A DNA stretch of 64,000 nt from Gammaproteobacteria bacterium (GTDB lineage: Bacteria > Pseudomonadota > Gammaproteobacteria > Eutrophobiales > Eutrophobiaceae). Below are positions 53,411-62,121 of the stretch, piece by piece. The DNA lies in contig JAPOQU010000019.1 of the NCBI GenBank assembly GCA_026710545.1, forward strand, positions 44,611-108,610, given 5' to 3'. The notes beneath the pieces are model-generated. The model saw nothing but the letters and a program-made list of their open reading frames with translations, was not told the origin of the DNA and did no database searches. The first letter of the stretch is position 1. Every line of letters begins with the position of its first letter. The position numbers were made by a program, and so were the translations under genes.

Positions 53411-54364
53411 ATGGAAAAAGTTAAGCTGCCAGGATCGATCATGGCCTGCTCCCTGTTGATTGTTTCCAGTGGGTGTTCGTGGATACAGACACTGGAAGAT
53501 AAATTCAAATCATCTTTCAAACGCACGGAGTCGATGCCGTCGGCCTTACCCACTGTGGAAGTACCGGTGCGAATGCTCTATCCGAATGGGACAAAAACGA
53601 TTGAGGATGCTATCAATTATATGCTGGAACCACATTCATACCGTACGGCCTATCGAAACACAACAGGAGAAAGTATTGCCCAACGCACGTTCATCAATAA
53701 TTTCGACAATGATCCAGTCCCTTTATACATGGCTATGGAACGTTTATTGGGGCAAAACGGCCAAATCATTCTGGACCGGAACAGGAAGTTATATGCATTC
53801 CGGACAAGGGAACCACATGAGCCGGGTATTGTCTTTGCCGATCTGACGACCGCGGCCGGCGCGCAAACGCGGAGCAACCCGACAACAGGGACGGATTTCA
53901 AATCCGTCCCCTTCCCGCGTTCCGCGCCCCCGGGCAATGAACCGGCGCGTGACGCCGGAGCGCCAGCGGAACAAACCGGACGGCTTGCCCGCGACCCTGC
54001 CCAGGACCGTTTACCTGTGAACATGGCGGCATTGCGCGCGGGTGACAACGAGCCCGGCAGACCTGAAGCCGAAGAAATACCCGCGCAAAACCGGGAATTC
54101 TGTCATGCCATTCAATTCAGAAACCAGTCCATGTTATCCGCCACCGTTCAGGAATATTTCCTGGGATGCGGCTTTGACGAGGTTTCCTGGAAACTCGGCA
54201 AACCGGGGAGATATGCCGACTACCGGTTGCTTGAGAACATTGACTTACCCCTGCCCGAACGCCACCGGGACCTGATCGAATTCCTGCAATCCCGTTTCGG
54301 GATTAAAACCTTCATTCATGATAACAACCGGGTCGAATTCTACGATGAAGAGAACCTGCTGTAA
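53411..54364 (+). CDS. pilL: PilL/TcpQ-like pilus lipoprotein with a palindrome-derived insert
   Basis: 317 residues from ATG 53411 with lipobox V-S-S-G-C (Cys22). An N-terminal PilL-type domain (LYPNGTKTIEDAINYMLEPHSYR) is followed by a disordered linker, then a TcpQ-like C-terminal domain (about 230-317, SMLSATVQEYFLGCGFDEVSWKLG, ERHRDLIEFLQSRFGIKTFI). The linker contains the in-frame palindrome at 53888-53910, translated as GTDFKSVP. PilL/TcpQ assist the secretin in the outer membrane. It overlaps pilN by 20 bp. Confidence 0.72.
   Translation: MEKVKLPGSIMACSLLIVSSGCSWIQTLEDKFKSSFKRTESMPSALPTVEVPVRMLYPNGTKTIEDAINYMLEPHSYRTAYRNTTGESIAQRTFINNFDNDPVPLYMAMERLLGQNGQIILDRNRKLYAFRTREPHEPGIVFADLTTAAGAQTRSNPTTGTDFKSVPFPRSAPPGNEPARDAGAPAEQTGRLARDPAQDRLPVNMAALRAGDNEPGRPEAEEIPAQNREFCHAIQFRNQSMLSATVQEYFLGCGFDEVSWKLGKPGRYADYRLLENIDLPLPERHRDLIEFLQSRFGIKTFIHDNNRVEFYDEENLL
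53888..53910. repeat. In-gene palindrome encoding GTDFKSVP
   Basis: Arms GGGACGGATTT and its complement around a single C. It lies in the linker of the PilL-like gene and is read in the frame G-T-D-F-K-S-V-P. Same family as the copies at 57443, 57515 and 57677. Confidence 0.9.
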
Positions 54365-56033
54365 AAAATCAACCTCTCCCGTCCCTGCCTCAAAACATGC
54401 CGGGGCCTGTCCTGGAGACGCTTTTGATCCGAGCGCAGGCCCTGGCGGGAAACGCAGGCTTTTATTGCTTAACCTGTTCTCGGCGCTGCTGCTGACGGCC
54501 TGTAGTGAAAACATCAGGCAGCGCGAGCAGGATTTCAGCGAAGCTCAGGAACGCCACCGGCAAATCCTGGAAGAGCAACAAATCGTGCAGGCCATCAATG
54601 CCCAGGCCAAACGGATAGAGGTCTCGAAGGAAAAAGCCTGGCTCTACCAGCCCTACAGCGCCAGCTACTCCGACGGGTTGCGCCAGACCCTGCCGCGCAT
54701 CGTTCCTTACCCCATCACCTATGCAATAAAAAACGACTACAACCCCCAGGTCAATTCCACCACCCAGGCAACCACCGTCGAGGGTCACCTGGACGCCATC
54801 AGCCTGCAAGCCAACGTCGGTTACCAGTTCCATGAAGGCACCTTGCTCATCACTCCCACCGTTACCCGCAAGTACGAGGTGCCCCTGTACGGCGGCGGCA
54901 ATAACACGATCGGCATCGGCACCGATAACCTGAATGTCGGCAATGAGCCCGGCGGCAGTTACTCCAACAGCTTGTTCAGCGATATCTCGCCCTTGAACGA
55001 CGTCTACCAGCTGGTCAACGCCACCCTGGGCATCGGCGCCTGCAATGCCGGACAACAAACCCGCGAAAGCGTGCAACGCCAGGGTGAAACAGGCGCAGTA
55101 AGAACAACAAGGACGACCACAAAAAAATTCGAGGCAAGAGGCGGGCCGCTGCAAATCGCCGAGTGCTACAGCGTCTCGCCCAGCGGCAACCTGCTCATCA
55201 TCACCGCGCGCCCGCAACGCCAGGTCCTGTTTGAGTCCGTTTACCGGGATTGGCTCACCGCCGTTACCCGCCAGGCCAACGTCAAGATCACCACCATCCG
55301 CCTGGATGTCACGCAACTGGCGCAACAGCAGGTGGATATTTCCGTGATCAGGAACGCCGCCATCAGCGCCGGTTTCGGCAACGTCGTCCAGACCCGGGCA
55401 GGTGGCGCCCTGAGCAGTCCCGTCATCAGCGGCAGCGACAAGGTATTCAGCCTGCAACTCAGCGACGACGGCAGTCCCTGGAACACCTCCCAGGTCATCC
55501 TCAAAGCCCTGGAGCGCATCGGCAACGTCTCGGTCGAAGACAGCCGCGAGCTGCTGCTGCACAACAACCGGCTCATCACCCTGAGAGATTACCACGTCGA
55601 ACGCTACGTCAAACAGATCAGCGTTGAGCTCAACACCACCGGCAGCACGTCCATTTCCACCCCGAACGTGGAAATAGACCAGCTGCAGACCGGCCAGGCC
55701 ATCAACATCCTGCCCACCCTGACCGACGACCTGATCGCCATGCACGTCGTCATCAACGAGGCCCGGGTGGACAGCCGGGTAAACTACCGCATCGGCGGCA
55801 CCGAAGGCGTGTTGCCGCAGAACTCCGGCACAGACAGCATCTTTGACGTTACCCTGAAACACAACGAAGCGGTGCTGCTGGCCTCTACCACCCGCACCGA
55901 GACCAACGCGTCCAGCGAGCGCGCCGGCCTCCTCCCAATCTGGCCGCTCAACCTGGTCAACGGCGGCGGCGCGCAGGGCAGCCAGCGCGTCATCCAGACA
56001 CTCTACCTGATCGAGGCAGGATTCAAGTCATGA
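54345..56033 (+). CDS. pilN: PilN-type outer-membrane secretin lipoprotein of a type IVb pilus
   Basis: 562 residues from ATG 54345. A lipobox (LLLTAC) lies about 50 residues in, so the real start may be downstream; no better start was confirmed. Secretin features are at about 340-560: SIRNAAISAG-like pre-domain, VEDSRELLLHNNRLITLRDYHVERYVKQISVELNTTGST, then INILPTLTDDLIAMHVVINEARVDSR and the terminal GSQRVIQTLYLIEAGFK. It forms the outer-membrane pore, as PilN of R64 and BfpB. The following gene overlaps by ATGA. Confidence 0.8.
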   Translation: MKRTCCKKSTSPVPASKHAGACPGDAFDPSAGPGGKRRLLLLNLFSALLLTACSENIRQREQDFSEAQERHRQILEEQQIVQAINAQAKRIEVSKEKAWLYQPYSASYSDGLRQTLPRIVPYPITYAIKNDYNPQVNSTTQATTVEGHLDAISLQANVGYQFHEGTLLITPTVTRKYEVPLYGGGNNTIGIGTDNLNVGNEPGGSYSNSLFSDISPLNDVYQLVNATLGIGACNAGQQTRESVQRQGETGAVRTTRTTTKKFEARGGPLQIAECYSVSPSGNLLIITARPQRQVLFESVYRDWLTAVTRQANVKITTIRLDVTQLAQQQVDISVIRNAAISAGFGNVVQTRAGGALSSPVISGSDKVFSLQLSDDGSPWNTSQVILKALERIGNVSVEDSRELLLHNNRLITLRDYHVERYVKQISVELNTTGSTSISTPNVEIDQLQTGQAINILPTLTDDLIAMHVVINEARVDSRVNYRIGGTEGVLPQNSGTDSIFDVTLKHNEAVLLASTTRTETNASSERAGLLPIWPLNLVNGGGAQGSQRVIQTLYLIEAGFKS

Positions 56034-57211
56034 TTGAGACCGTCATGATAGACAACAAGCCGGTTAACCTGAGCCTCAACGCGGAGAGCATCACCCTGCC
56101 GGACGGCAAGCTGCCGGCGTTCTACACGGCAAAACAAATCAGCCGCAGCAAAAAAAGGTATTACACCCAGGCCGAGGGGTTCATGTTTTTTGACGACCAG
56201 CCCGGCGTCTCCATTGCCGCCCAGCTGGTGCAGTGGATCAATACCGATATTGCCACCGGCGAGCACCATATCTACATCCCGGGCGACCACACCATCTACC
56301 ATGCCCACATCCAGGTCCAGGAAACCTACGTGCTGGTCGAGCGCGAAGAACTGCTGGAATTTGACAAGACCTTGAGCCTCATCAAAAGCAACCCCTTGCA
56401 GTCGCAAATCCATCGCTGTGGCCAGCTCAACCATGCCTTTGCCCAGCACCAGGTTGAAACCACCGACCTGTTGTTCAACCTGGACGGCAATAACACCAAC
56501 CCGGCCTGGCTCAGGGCCGGTTACAGCGCGAACCAGGTCATCCTGGCCGGTGGCGCCGCCGTCGGCCTGCTGGTCGCCGCCGTCAGCTACGCCAACTTCC
56601 TGCAAACCCCGGAGCAACACCGGCCCGACACCACCGGGATACAGACCATCGTCATCCCGAAAAGCACAACCCGGATAGCCACCGACGTCGCCGCCCTGGA
56701 AAACCTGCTCGGCAGCCTGGAAGTATTCCTGGCTTACGGATTGAAAGACGTCAGCATCAGCCGGACCCAGGGCACAAACTACAGTGTCAGCGCCGGCGGC
56801 GACTACCGGCAGAGTTATCCGTTGAGCCGGCTCTACCAGCTGGCCCGGCAGGTGGACGCCGCCATTACCATCCAGGGACAAAGCTGGCTGTTGCGCGGCA
56901 ACCTCTATCGCCCCTCCGAAGGGGAAGAAACCCCGCTCATTCCCCTGGAAACCAGTTTTCAGCAGTACCAGCAACTGGCCGCCCGCGCCGGCATGAAATT
57001 ATCCATCGGCGGCCTTACCCGGCACCGCAACCGGGTTGCCGCCGGCATCACCCTGAGCATGGACTATCCCAGCCCCCAGACCATCCGCCACGCCGCGGCC
57101 TTGCTCAGGGAAAACCCGCTGCACGGCCAACTCAGCCAGGCCCGCCTGAGCATCGGCAACAATGCCGCCTGGCAGGAACTCATCCTGAGCATCAACGTCA
57201 CCGGTCACTGA
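56030..57211 (+). CDS. PilO-like type IVb pilus assembly protein
   Basis: 393 residues with a single hydrophobic segment at about 174-192 (VILAGGAAVGLLVAAVSYAN). The N-terminal half is cytoplasmic (about 1-170) and the C-terminal part periplasmic, containing NPLHGQLSQARLSI near the end. This is the topology and position of PilO in R64-like clusters, after the secretin and before PilP. I do not recognise family motifs, so the call is from context and topology. Confidence 0.6.
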   Translation: MIETVMIDNKPVNLSLNAESITLPDGKLPAFYTAKQISRSKKRYYTQAEGFMFFDDQPGVSIAAQLVQWINTDIATGEHHIYIPGDHTIYHAHIQVQETYVLVEREELLEFDKTLSLIKSNPLQSQIHRCGQLNHAFAQHQVETTDLLFNLDGNNTNPAWLRAGYSANQVILAGGAAVGLLVAAVSYANFLQTPEQHRPDTTGIQTIVIPKSTTRIATDVAALENLLGSLEVFLAYGLKDVSISRTQGTNYSVSAGGDYRQSYPLSRLYQLARQVDAAITIQGQSWLLRGNLYRPSEGEETPLIPLETSFQQYQQLAARAGMKLSIGGLTRHRNRVAAGITLSMDYPSPQTIRHAAALLRENPLHGQLSQARLSIGNNAAWQELILSINVTGH

Positions 57212-57212
57212 T

Positions 57213-58421
57213 ATGAAGACAAGATCATTCCTCACTGCCTTGACAAGGAAAACAGCCGTACTGCTGATCGGCGCAGTCATCGCCGGCCTCGCAATCTACG
57301 GCAGCGCGACTAAGACCATACCCGGCATGAGCCTGTTCCGGAACTCGCCACAAACCCCGCAACAAACCTTCGACGGCGAAGCGGGGGACGGGCTGAGCCT
57401 GAACGACACAGACGACAGCTTTGAACTGATGCTACCACCGCCGGGGACAGATTTGAAATCTGTCCCCTACTTAACGCCCACCGATGCAACCCCGGCTGCC
57501 GACCCGCCACTGTTGGGGACAGATTTGAAATCTGTCCCCGATTCGGAGTACAGCGACGCAACCCTGGTTGCCGACCAGGCGCTCACCGGGCAAACCGGCG
57601 CCGGCGCCGAGGCTGGCGACACAATACAGGACCTGTCCACCAGCGCAGATACGCCGGCTGCCGACCCGCCACTGTTGGGGACAGATTTGAAATCTGTCCC
57701 CCATCCGGTGTCCGGCGACGAAACAGAAGCCCGGCAGGAGAATTGTCAATACTGCAATAAGGACGAGCAATTGATCGTTGACCTCAACTATTACCGGCAG
57801 CTGCTCAACATCCTCAAACAAATCGACCAGGACCGTAACAGCATCGACCCTGACATGCTCGACGCGGTACACCGGAGCATCGCGCAAACCCGACCCGGCC
57901 TGGCCCGGATACTGGCAACAGAAGAAACGCCGGACCAGGTCATGCCGGGAGAACCTGCGGTCGAAGATCAACTCATCGCCGCGTTGCTGGAGGGAGATCC
58001 GCAACTACTAATGGAACTGTTAAGACAGGAACTGGCCGAGTCCGGCGCAGAGCCGGATGCCATGGATAAATTCCTGCTCCGGTTGCTGGAACATCAGCCG
58101 AACCTGCTGGTTGACGCGCTCGGGGAAACCGCGCCGGACAGTAACCCCCCGGAGCCCCAGCCGCGGCAACCCGAGCTTCCCGTCAGCGCCGGCATAGACG
58201 GCCTGTACCTGGCCCACGTGGACAACCGGGCCGGCGCGTCCGCCCCGGCCCGGGTGATCCTGGTGTCCCACGAACAACCCTTCACGCGTACCGAAGGCGG
58301 CGTCATCAGGCATAACGGGAAAGACTACAAAATCGTAAAAATCAGCGCCGGCAACGACCGGCGCCAGGTCACATTGCAGGATATGGGCAACAACGAAACC
58401 CACGTCATCCCCTGGCAATAA
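57213..58421 (+). CDS. PilP-like pilus protein with three palindrome-derived GTDLKSVP inserts
   Basis: 402 residues. An N-terminal membrane anchor (about 15-32) precedes a low-complexity linker containing three copies of GTDLKSVP (at about 78, 102 and 156). A C-terminal small beta domain (about 345-402, RTEGGVIRHNGKDYKIVKISAGNDRRQVTLQD) resembles PilP/GspC-type domains that bind the secretin. A CQYC motif is at about 172-175. Start ATG 57213 overlaps nothing. PilP identity is by position and C-terminal fold. Confidence 0.6.
   Translation: MKTRSFLTALTRKTAVLLIGAVIAGLAIYGSATKTIPGMSLFRNSPQTPQQTFDGEAGDGLSLNDTDDSFELMLPPPGTDLKSVPYLTPTDATPAADPPLLGTDLKSVPDSEYSDATLVADQALTGQTGAGAEAGDTIQDLSTSADTPAADPPLLGTDLKSVPHPVSGDETEARQENCQYCNKDEQLIVDLNYYRQLLNILKQIDQDRNSIDPDMLDAVHRSIAQTRPGLARILATEETPDQVMPGEPAVEDQLIAALLEGDPQLLMELLRQELAESGAEPDAMDKFLLRLLEHQPNLLVDALGETAPDSNPPEPQPRQPELPVSAGIDGLYLAHVDNRAGASAPARVILVSHEQPFTRTEGGVIRHNGKDYKIVKISAGNDRRQVTLQDMGNNETHVIPWQ
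57443..57467. repeat. In-gene palindrome 1 of PilP-like gene (GTDLKSVP)
   Basis: Arms GGGGACAGATTT and its complement around a single G. Translated as G-T-D-L-K-S-V-P in the linker. Confidence 0.95.
57492..57701 (+). repeat. 48-bp direct repeat carrying palindromes 2 and 3 of PilP-like gene
   Basis: 57492-57539 and 57654-57701 are identical over 48 bp, each ending in a palindrome copy (57515-57539 and 57677-57701) and translating to PAADPPLLGTDLKSVP. The first palindrome (57443) lacks this flank. This suggests one insertion followed by a local duplication. Confidence 0.95.
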
Positions 58422-58426
58422 CCGGC

Positions 58427-60055
58427 ATGGCATTTTTCAACAACACGAAACACGCGAAAAAACGGGCGCTCCCCGAGTTCCGGCGCGGCGTCGCGCAACC
58501 GGACCCGGAGCCGTACACCGAAGTCATACGGGACTACCGGCAAATAGAACACCTGGAAATGACGAACAACCAGGCGCTGTTGCAGGAAATGCAGCGAATA
58601 AACGGGGAAGCGCCGGCGTTTATCACCGAGGAAGGCAGTCTCATCTGTATCGCCCGCAAGGACCAGGACAAACGTGAAGCCCTGGCTACCAAGCAGTTGA
58701 TTGAAGCCGCGCGCAACGTACTGAAACAGGACCCGGTCATCCGCCAGACCACCCGTTCGGTGTTCGACTCCTTCATCCGCAAACACCGGGAAACGTCCCT
58801 GCAACAACAAACCCGGGAAAGCTCCGACCAGGTGAATGAGCTGCTTATCGACGCCATCGAAAAAAAAGCCACCGACATACACCTGGAAGTCATCAACAGG
58901 CAAACCAGGGTTTACCAGCGCATCTACGGCCAGTTGACCGTCTGCCAGAGTTTCGACAAGACCCAGGGCATCAAGATCATCGCGGCGATCTGGAACATGT
59001 ACGTGAACCAGGCGTTCAGTCCCGCCGACGTGGCCAAGGACGGGCGCTTCGTATTCAACCACAAGGAGCAGAAATGGCTGTGCCGGGTCTCCTACGGCTA
59101 CTCCAAAGTCACCGACCAGCGCAGCATGGCCATCCGCTTGCGCGACATGAATTACATCCCGCCGGTCGACACGCTGGGCTACCAGGACGAACAAAGGCGC
59201 ATCATCAAGGAAGCCACGACCAGCAAGGGGATCACCTTGATCGTCGGCGCGGTCAACTCCGGCAAATCCACCACCCAGACCGCGATCATGAAGACCCGCC
59301 CGGCGCTGGAGAAAAATATCGAAATATCCGACCAGGTGGAAGTGGAACTGGAGAACTTCATCCAACTGCAACTGCCCATCGAAGGCACCAGGGAGCTGAT
59401 CGAGGAAAACCGGGAAAAACTGCGCCGCATCACCACCCGGCACGACGTGGATTTTATCGCGATCAACGAGATTCGCGACGTGGAAACCACCAACATGGCC
59501 TCCAGCATGATGTTGCAAGGCGCCACCGGCATCGCTTCCATCCACGGCTCCAGCTGGGCCGACGCCGTCAACCGCCTGGTCTCCGCCACGGATCTCAACC
59601 TCAGCCCGGACATCCTGTTCTCCGAATCCTTCCTCAGCCTGGTCATCGTCCAGTCCCTGGTCGGAGTACTGTGCCAACACTGCCGGCTGAGCCGTCACCC
59701 GGACCCCTTCTGGCAGAAGCATTACCAGCGCGGGTTCGGGCCTGAAGCGGTCAACCGGGTGCGGTTCGTCAACAATGCAGGTTGCGCCAGTTGCCGGCGC
59801 AGCGGCATCCGCGGCCTTACCCTGGTCGCGGAAACCATCCCCATCACCGAGGCCAACCGCAACCTCCTGAAGGACACCACCAACCCGCAGGCCCTGCGCG
59901 ACTGGATGCGCGACAACGGAATTCCCAATATCCACCAGCACGCCTACGGCAAAATCACCCGGGGCATTATCGACCCGCTCATGGCGCGGCGCAAAATCGG
60001 CGAGTTCAACCAATCCAACCTGTACGGCGACTGGCATGTTGCAGACACACCATAA
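58427..60055 (+). CDS. pilQ: PilQ-type type IVb pilus assembly ATPase (GspE/PilB family)
   Basis: 542 residues. Walker A is G274-A-V-N-S-G-K-S281; Walker B-like region is DFIAINEIRDVETTNMAS; the T2SE HxH-type switch is IASIHGSSW. A C-terminal four-cysteine element (LCQHC ... GCASC at about 425-460) is the zinc-binding part common to GspE. It powers pilin assembly. It overlaps the PilR-like gene by 20 bp. It is the only GspE/VirB11-type ATPase in the window. Confidence 0.88.
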   Translation: MAFFNNTKHAKKRALPEFRRGVAQPDPEPYTEVIRDYRQIEHLEMTNNQALLQEMQRINGEAPAFITEEGSLICIARKDQDKREALATKQLIEAARNVLKQDPVIRQTTRSVFDSFIRKHRETSLQQQTRESSDQVNELLIDAIEKKATDIHLEVINRQTRVYQRIYGQLTVCQSFDKTQGIKIIAAIWNMYVNQAFSPADVAKDGRFVFNHKEQKWLCRVSYGYSKVTDQRSMAIRLRDMNYIPPVDTLGYQDEQRRIIKEATTSKGITLIVGAVNSGKSTTQTAIMKTRPALEKNIEISDQVEVELENFIQLQLPIEGTRELIEENREKLRRITTRHDVDFIAINEIRDVETTNMASSMMLQGATGIASIHGSSWADAVNRLVSATDLNLSPDILFSESFLSLVIVQSLVGVLCQHCRLSRHPDPFWQKHYQRGFGPEAVNRVRFVNNAGCASCRRSGIRGLTLVAETIPITEANRNLLKDTTNPQALRDWMRDNGIPNIHQHAYGKITRGIIDPLMARRKIGEFNQSNLYGDWHVADTP

Positions 60056-61055
60056 ACTCCGTTCCCTGTACCTGCGCAGCCTGTTTTTCAACTACGAGAC
60101 GCGCAGCTATTTCTATACCACCTTGCAGGAATACGTGCGCAGCAGGTTCCCGTTGATGAACCTGTTCAACGACCTGCAGGAACAAAAAAACAGCCTGGCC
60201 GTCAAGGAAATCGCCCGCCTCAGCAAACAGGCCCTGCGTCAGAACCAGCCCTTTGCCAGCTACTACCAGGACAGCGGGCTGTTCACCGAACGCGAAGCCA
60301 GGCTGCTGATCCTGGGCGAACGCTATGACTGCATCGAAAACATCACGGCGTTATTGCTGGAGCAAAACCGGGAAGGCTCGCCCGTCACACAAATCATCGC
60401 GCCGTCCGGCCAATGGATAGCCATGTTCCTGATCCTCACCGTCATGTCGATTTACGCGGAACCCTACCTGAATCGGCTGACCGAAGGCTACCGGCTGTTC
60501 TTCGACTACGCCCTGTTCGTAAAACAATACTGGCCGCACCTGGGCGCAGCCGCGGCCGCCGTCATCGTCGGCTACCGCGTTGCCAGGGACCGGGCCACCG
60601 GCCTGCTGCGTACAATGTTGTTGCGGCTGGGCGCGTTTCGCATTCACGCCATCACCACGGAGCAGCAATTTATCCGGCTGGGCGAGAGACTCATCGAAAC
60701 CAAACTGCCGGCCAACGAATTTCTGTCGCTCATGGAACAAATCTTCCGCCGCAACCGGCCGTTCCTGCTCACCCTGCAACAGGCCCGCGCCAGGCTGAAA
60801 GAAACCTCCCTGGTCGAGGTCCTGGAAAACATATTGTCCAACCAGGCCTGCCGGCACATCCAGGCCACCGCGCCCAACCAGACCAATGAAGAGATCGCGC
60901 GCGGCATGGGCGCGGCCTACCGCATCCAGCACATCAAACTGAACAGGTTGATCGGCGTGTACCGCGTCATCTGGCTGTTCGTCTTCCTGTCGGCCACCCT
61001 GGCCGTCACCATCCCCTTTGCCCTGGTTTCCATGGGCATGGGCATCCAGCAATAA
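60036..61055 (+). CDS. pilR: PilR-like inner-membrane pilus platform protein (GspF family)
   Basis: 339 residues with GspF-type topology: a cytoplasmic N-domain (QALRQNQPFASYYQDSGLFTEREARLL), a helix at about 130-150 (WIAMFLILTVMSIYAEPYL), a helix around 172-187, and a C-terminal helix (about 311-335). The start ATG 60036 lies inside pilQ. It forms the platform on which pilins assemble. Weak at the sequence level but strong in context. Confidence 0.75.
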   Translation: MLQTHHKLRSLYLRSLFFNYETRSYFYTTLQEYVRSRFPLMNLFNDLQEQKNSLAVKEIARLSKQALRQNQPFASYYQDSGLFTEREARLLILGERYDCIENITALLLEQNREGSPVTQIIAPSGQWIAMFLILTVMSIYAEPYLNRLTEGYRLFFDYALFVKQYWPHLGAAAAAVIVGYRVARDRATGLLRTMLLRLGAFRIHAITTEQQFIRLGERLIETKLPANEFLSLMEQIFRRNRPFLLTLQQARARLKETSLVEVLENILSNQACRHIQATAPNQTNEEIARGMGAAYRIQHIKLNRLIGVYRVIWLFVFLSATLAVTIPFALVSMGMGIQQ

Positions 61056-61075
61056 CTCACAGCGAGGTAAACATC

Positions 61076-61576
61076 ATGAACCAGGTAGCAATCGTTTTCG
61101 GGCTTATCATCGCCGCCGTCGTTGCAGTCGGCGCGTTCCAGGTGATGGCGCCCCTGGTGACCAACGCGGAAAACCGCTCCATGGAAGCCGAGGTTATCAA
61201 CCTCATTGCGGCGGCAAGGGATTATGTTGAAGTCAACAGAAGAATAGGCGCCGGTGTCACCGCCCATACGGACCTCACACAACTGACGACTAACGGCTAC
61301 CTTGACTCCAATCTCTACACTAACGGCGTAAACCAGAGCGTCATCGGCACTAACATCTCCTCCAGTCTCGCCATAAATGCCAGCACCCGTGCTGTCACCG
61401 GCGGCCTCACTTACAACGCCGGCGACCAGGAAAGCTGCAACTGGCTTCGAGACAGGTCCCGGACCAACACCTGGCCAACTCGCGGCCCCGGCATTGACCC
61501 CACTGTTGCCACCGGCGCTACCGCCGTGACTTGTAGCGGTACCGGCAACGTCGACTTGACAATACCGATCAAGTAG
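61076..61576 (+). CDS. pilS: Pilin-like protein 1 (PilS position)
   Basis: 166 residues starting directly with a hydrophobic helix (VAIVFGLIIAAVVAVGAF) and without a charged prepilin leader; the usual Glu5 is absent. Two Cys (about 128 and 153) near the end could form the D-region disulfide of type IVb pilins. No in-frame ATG, GTG or TTG occurs in the 55 bp upstream, so the short N-terminus is real. RBS GAGG precedes. It is the likely major pilin by position. Confidence 0.65.
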   Translation: MNQVAIVFGLIIAAVVAVGAFQVMAPLVTNAENRSMEAEVINLIAAARDYVEVNRRIGAGVTAHTDLTQLTTNGYLDSNLYTNGVNQSVIGTNISSSLAINASTRAVTGGLTYNAGDQESCNWLRDRSRTNTWPTRGPGIDPTVATGATAVTCSGTGNVDLTIPIK

Positions 61577-61578
61577 CC

Positions 61579-62112
61579 ATGACCGGACTGGTTTACAACT
61601 TCATCCTGGCGCTGGCCCTGGCTGCCGGCAGCGCGGCGCTGGCGCAGGCGTATCGCGACACCATCAGCTACGCCACGACCCTGGACGACATCCAGACAGG
61701 CGTCACCGACTATGTCGGAAAAAACTGCGCCGGCCTGAGCCCCGCCGGCATCACCGGCAGCGGGTTGCGCAACGGCGGCAACCTGCCCCGGAGCTTCAAC
61801 GACCAGGGCAGCCGCTTCGAGTTCCCCCTGAACGACCACCCGCTGCTCACCATGCAGGTCAGGGACAACCCCGGCTACCAGGTTTACCTGGCTGCGCAGA
61901 TGCACAACCGGGCCGGGCCGGGGAATGCCAGGACCTATTTGCCGCCGTTGCGCCACAGCTTGGCCGGCGCGGCCAATCCCGGCCACCAGCTGCTGGCCTA
62001 CAATCAAACGCCGTCGAACTGTTACCCGGCAGGACCGGCGCCGGCGGCGCCGGACTGGACCGCGCTGTGTACGGCCATCACCAACAACCCCGCCAACCCC
62101 GTCACCTGCTGA
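61579..62112 (+). CDS. Pilin-like protein 2
   Basis: 177 residues with an N-terminal hydrophobic helix (VYNFILALALAAGSAALAQA), no leader, and Cys at about 50, 155, 168 and 177. It starts 2 bp after the pilin 1 stop. The only start before the preceding in-frame stop is ATG 61579. It looks like a minor pilin or pseudopilin. No close family was recognised. Confidence 0.6.
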   Translation: MTGLVYNFILALALAAGSAALAQAYRDTISYATTLDDIQTGVTDYVGKNCAGLSPAGITGSGLRNGGNLPRSFNDQGSRFEFPLNDHPLLTMQVRDNPGYQVYLAAQMHNRAGPGNARTYLPPLRHSLAGAANPGHQLLAYNQTPSNCYPAGPAPAAPDWTALCTAITNNPANPVTC

Positions 62113-62121
62113 GGGAACGCC

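Noticed and set aside
54462..55862. Leftward open frame of 466 residues
   Set aside because: Antisense to the secretin gene; low-complexity G/V/D-rich translation typical of a shadow frame.
58325..60091. Leftward open frame of 588 residues
   Set aside because: Antisense to pilQ, which has Walker motifs and a zinc element; long antisense frames are common in this GC-rich part.
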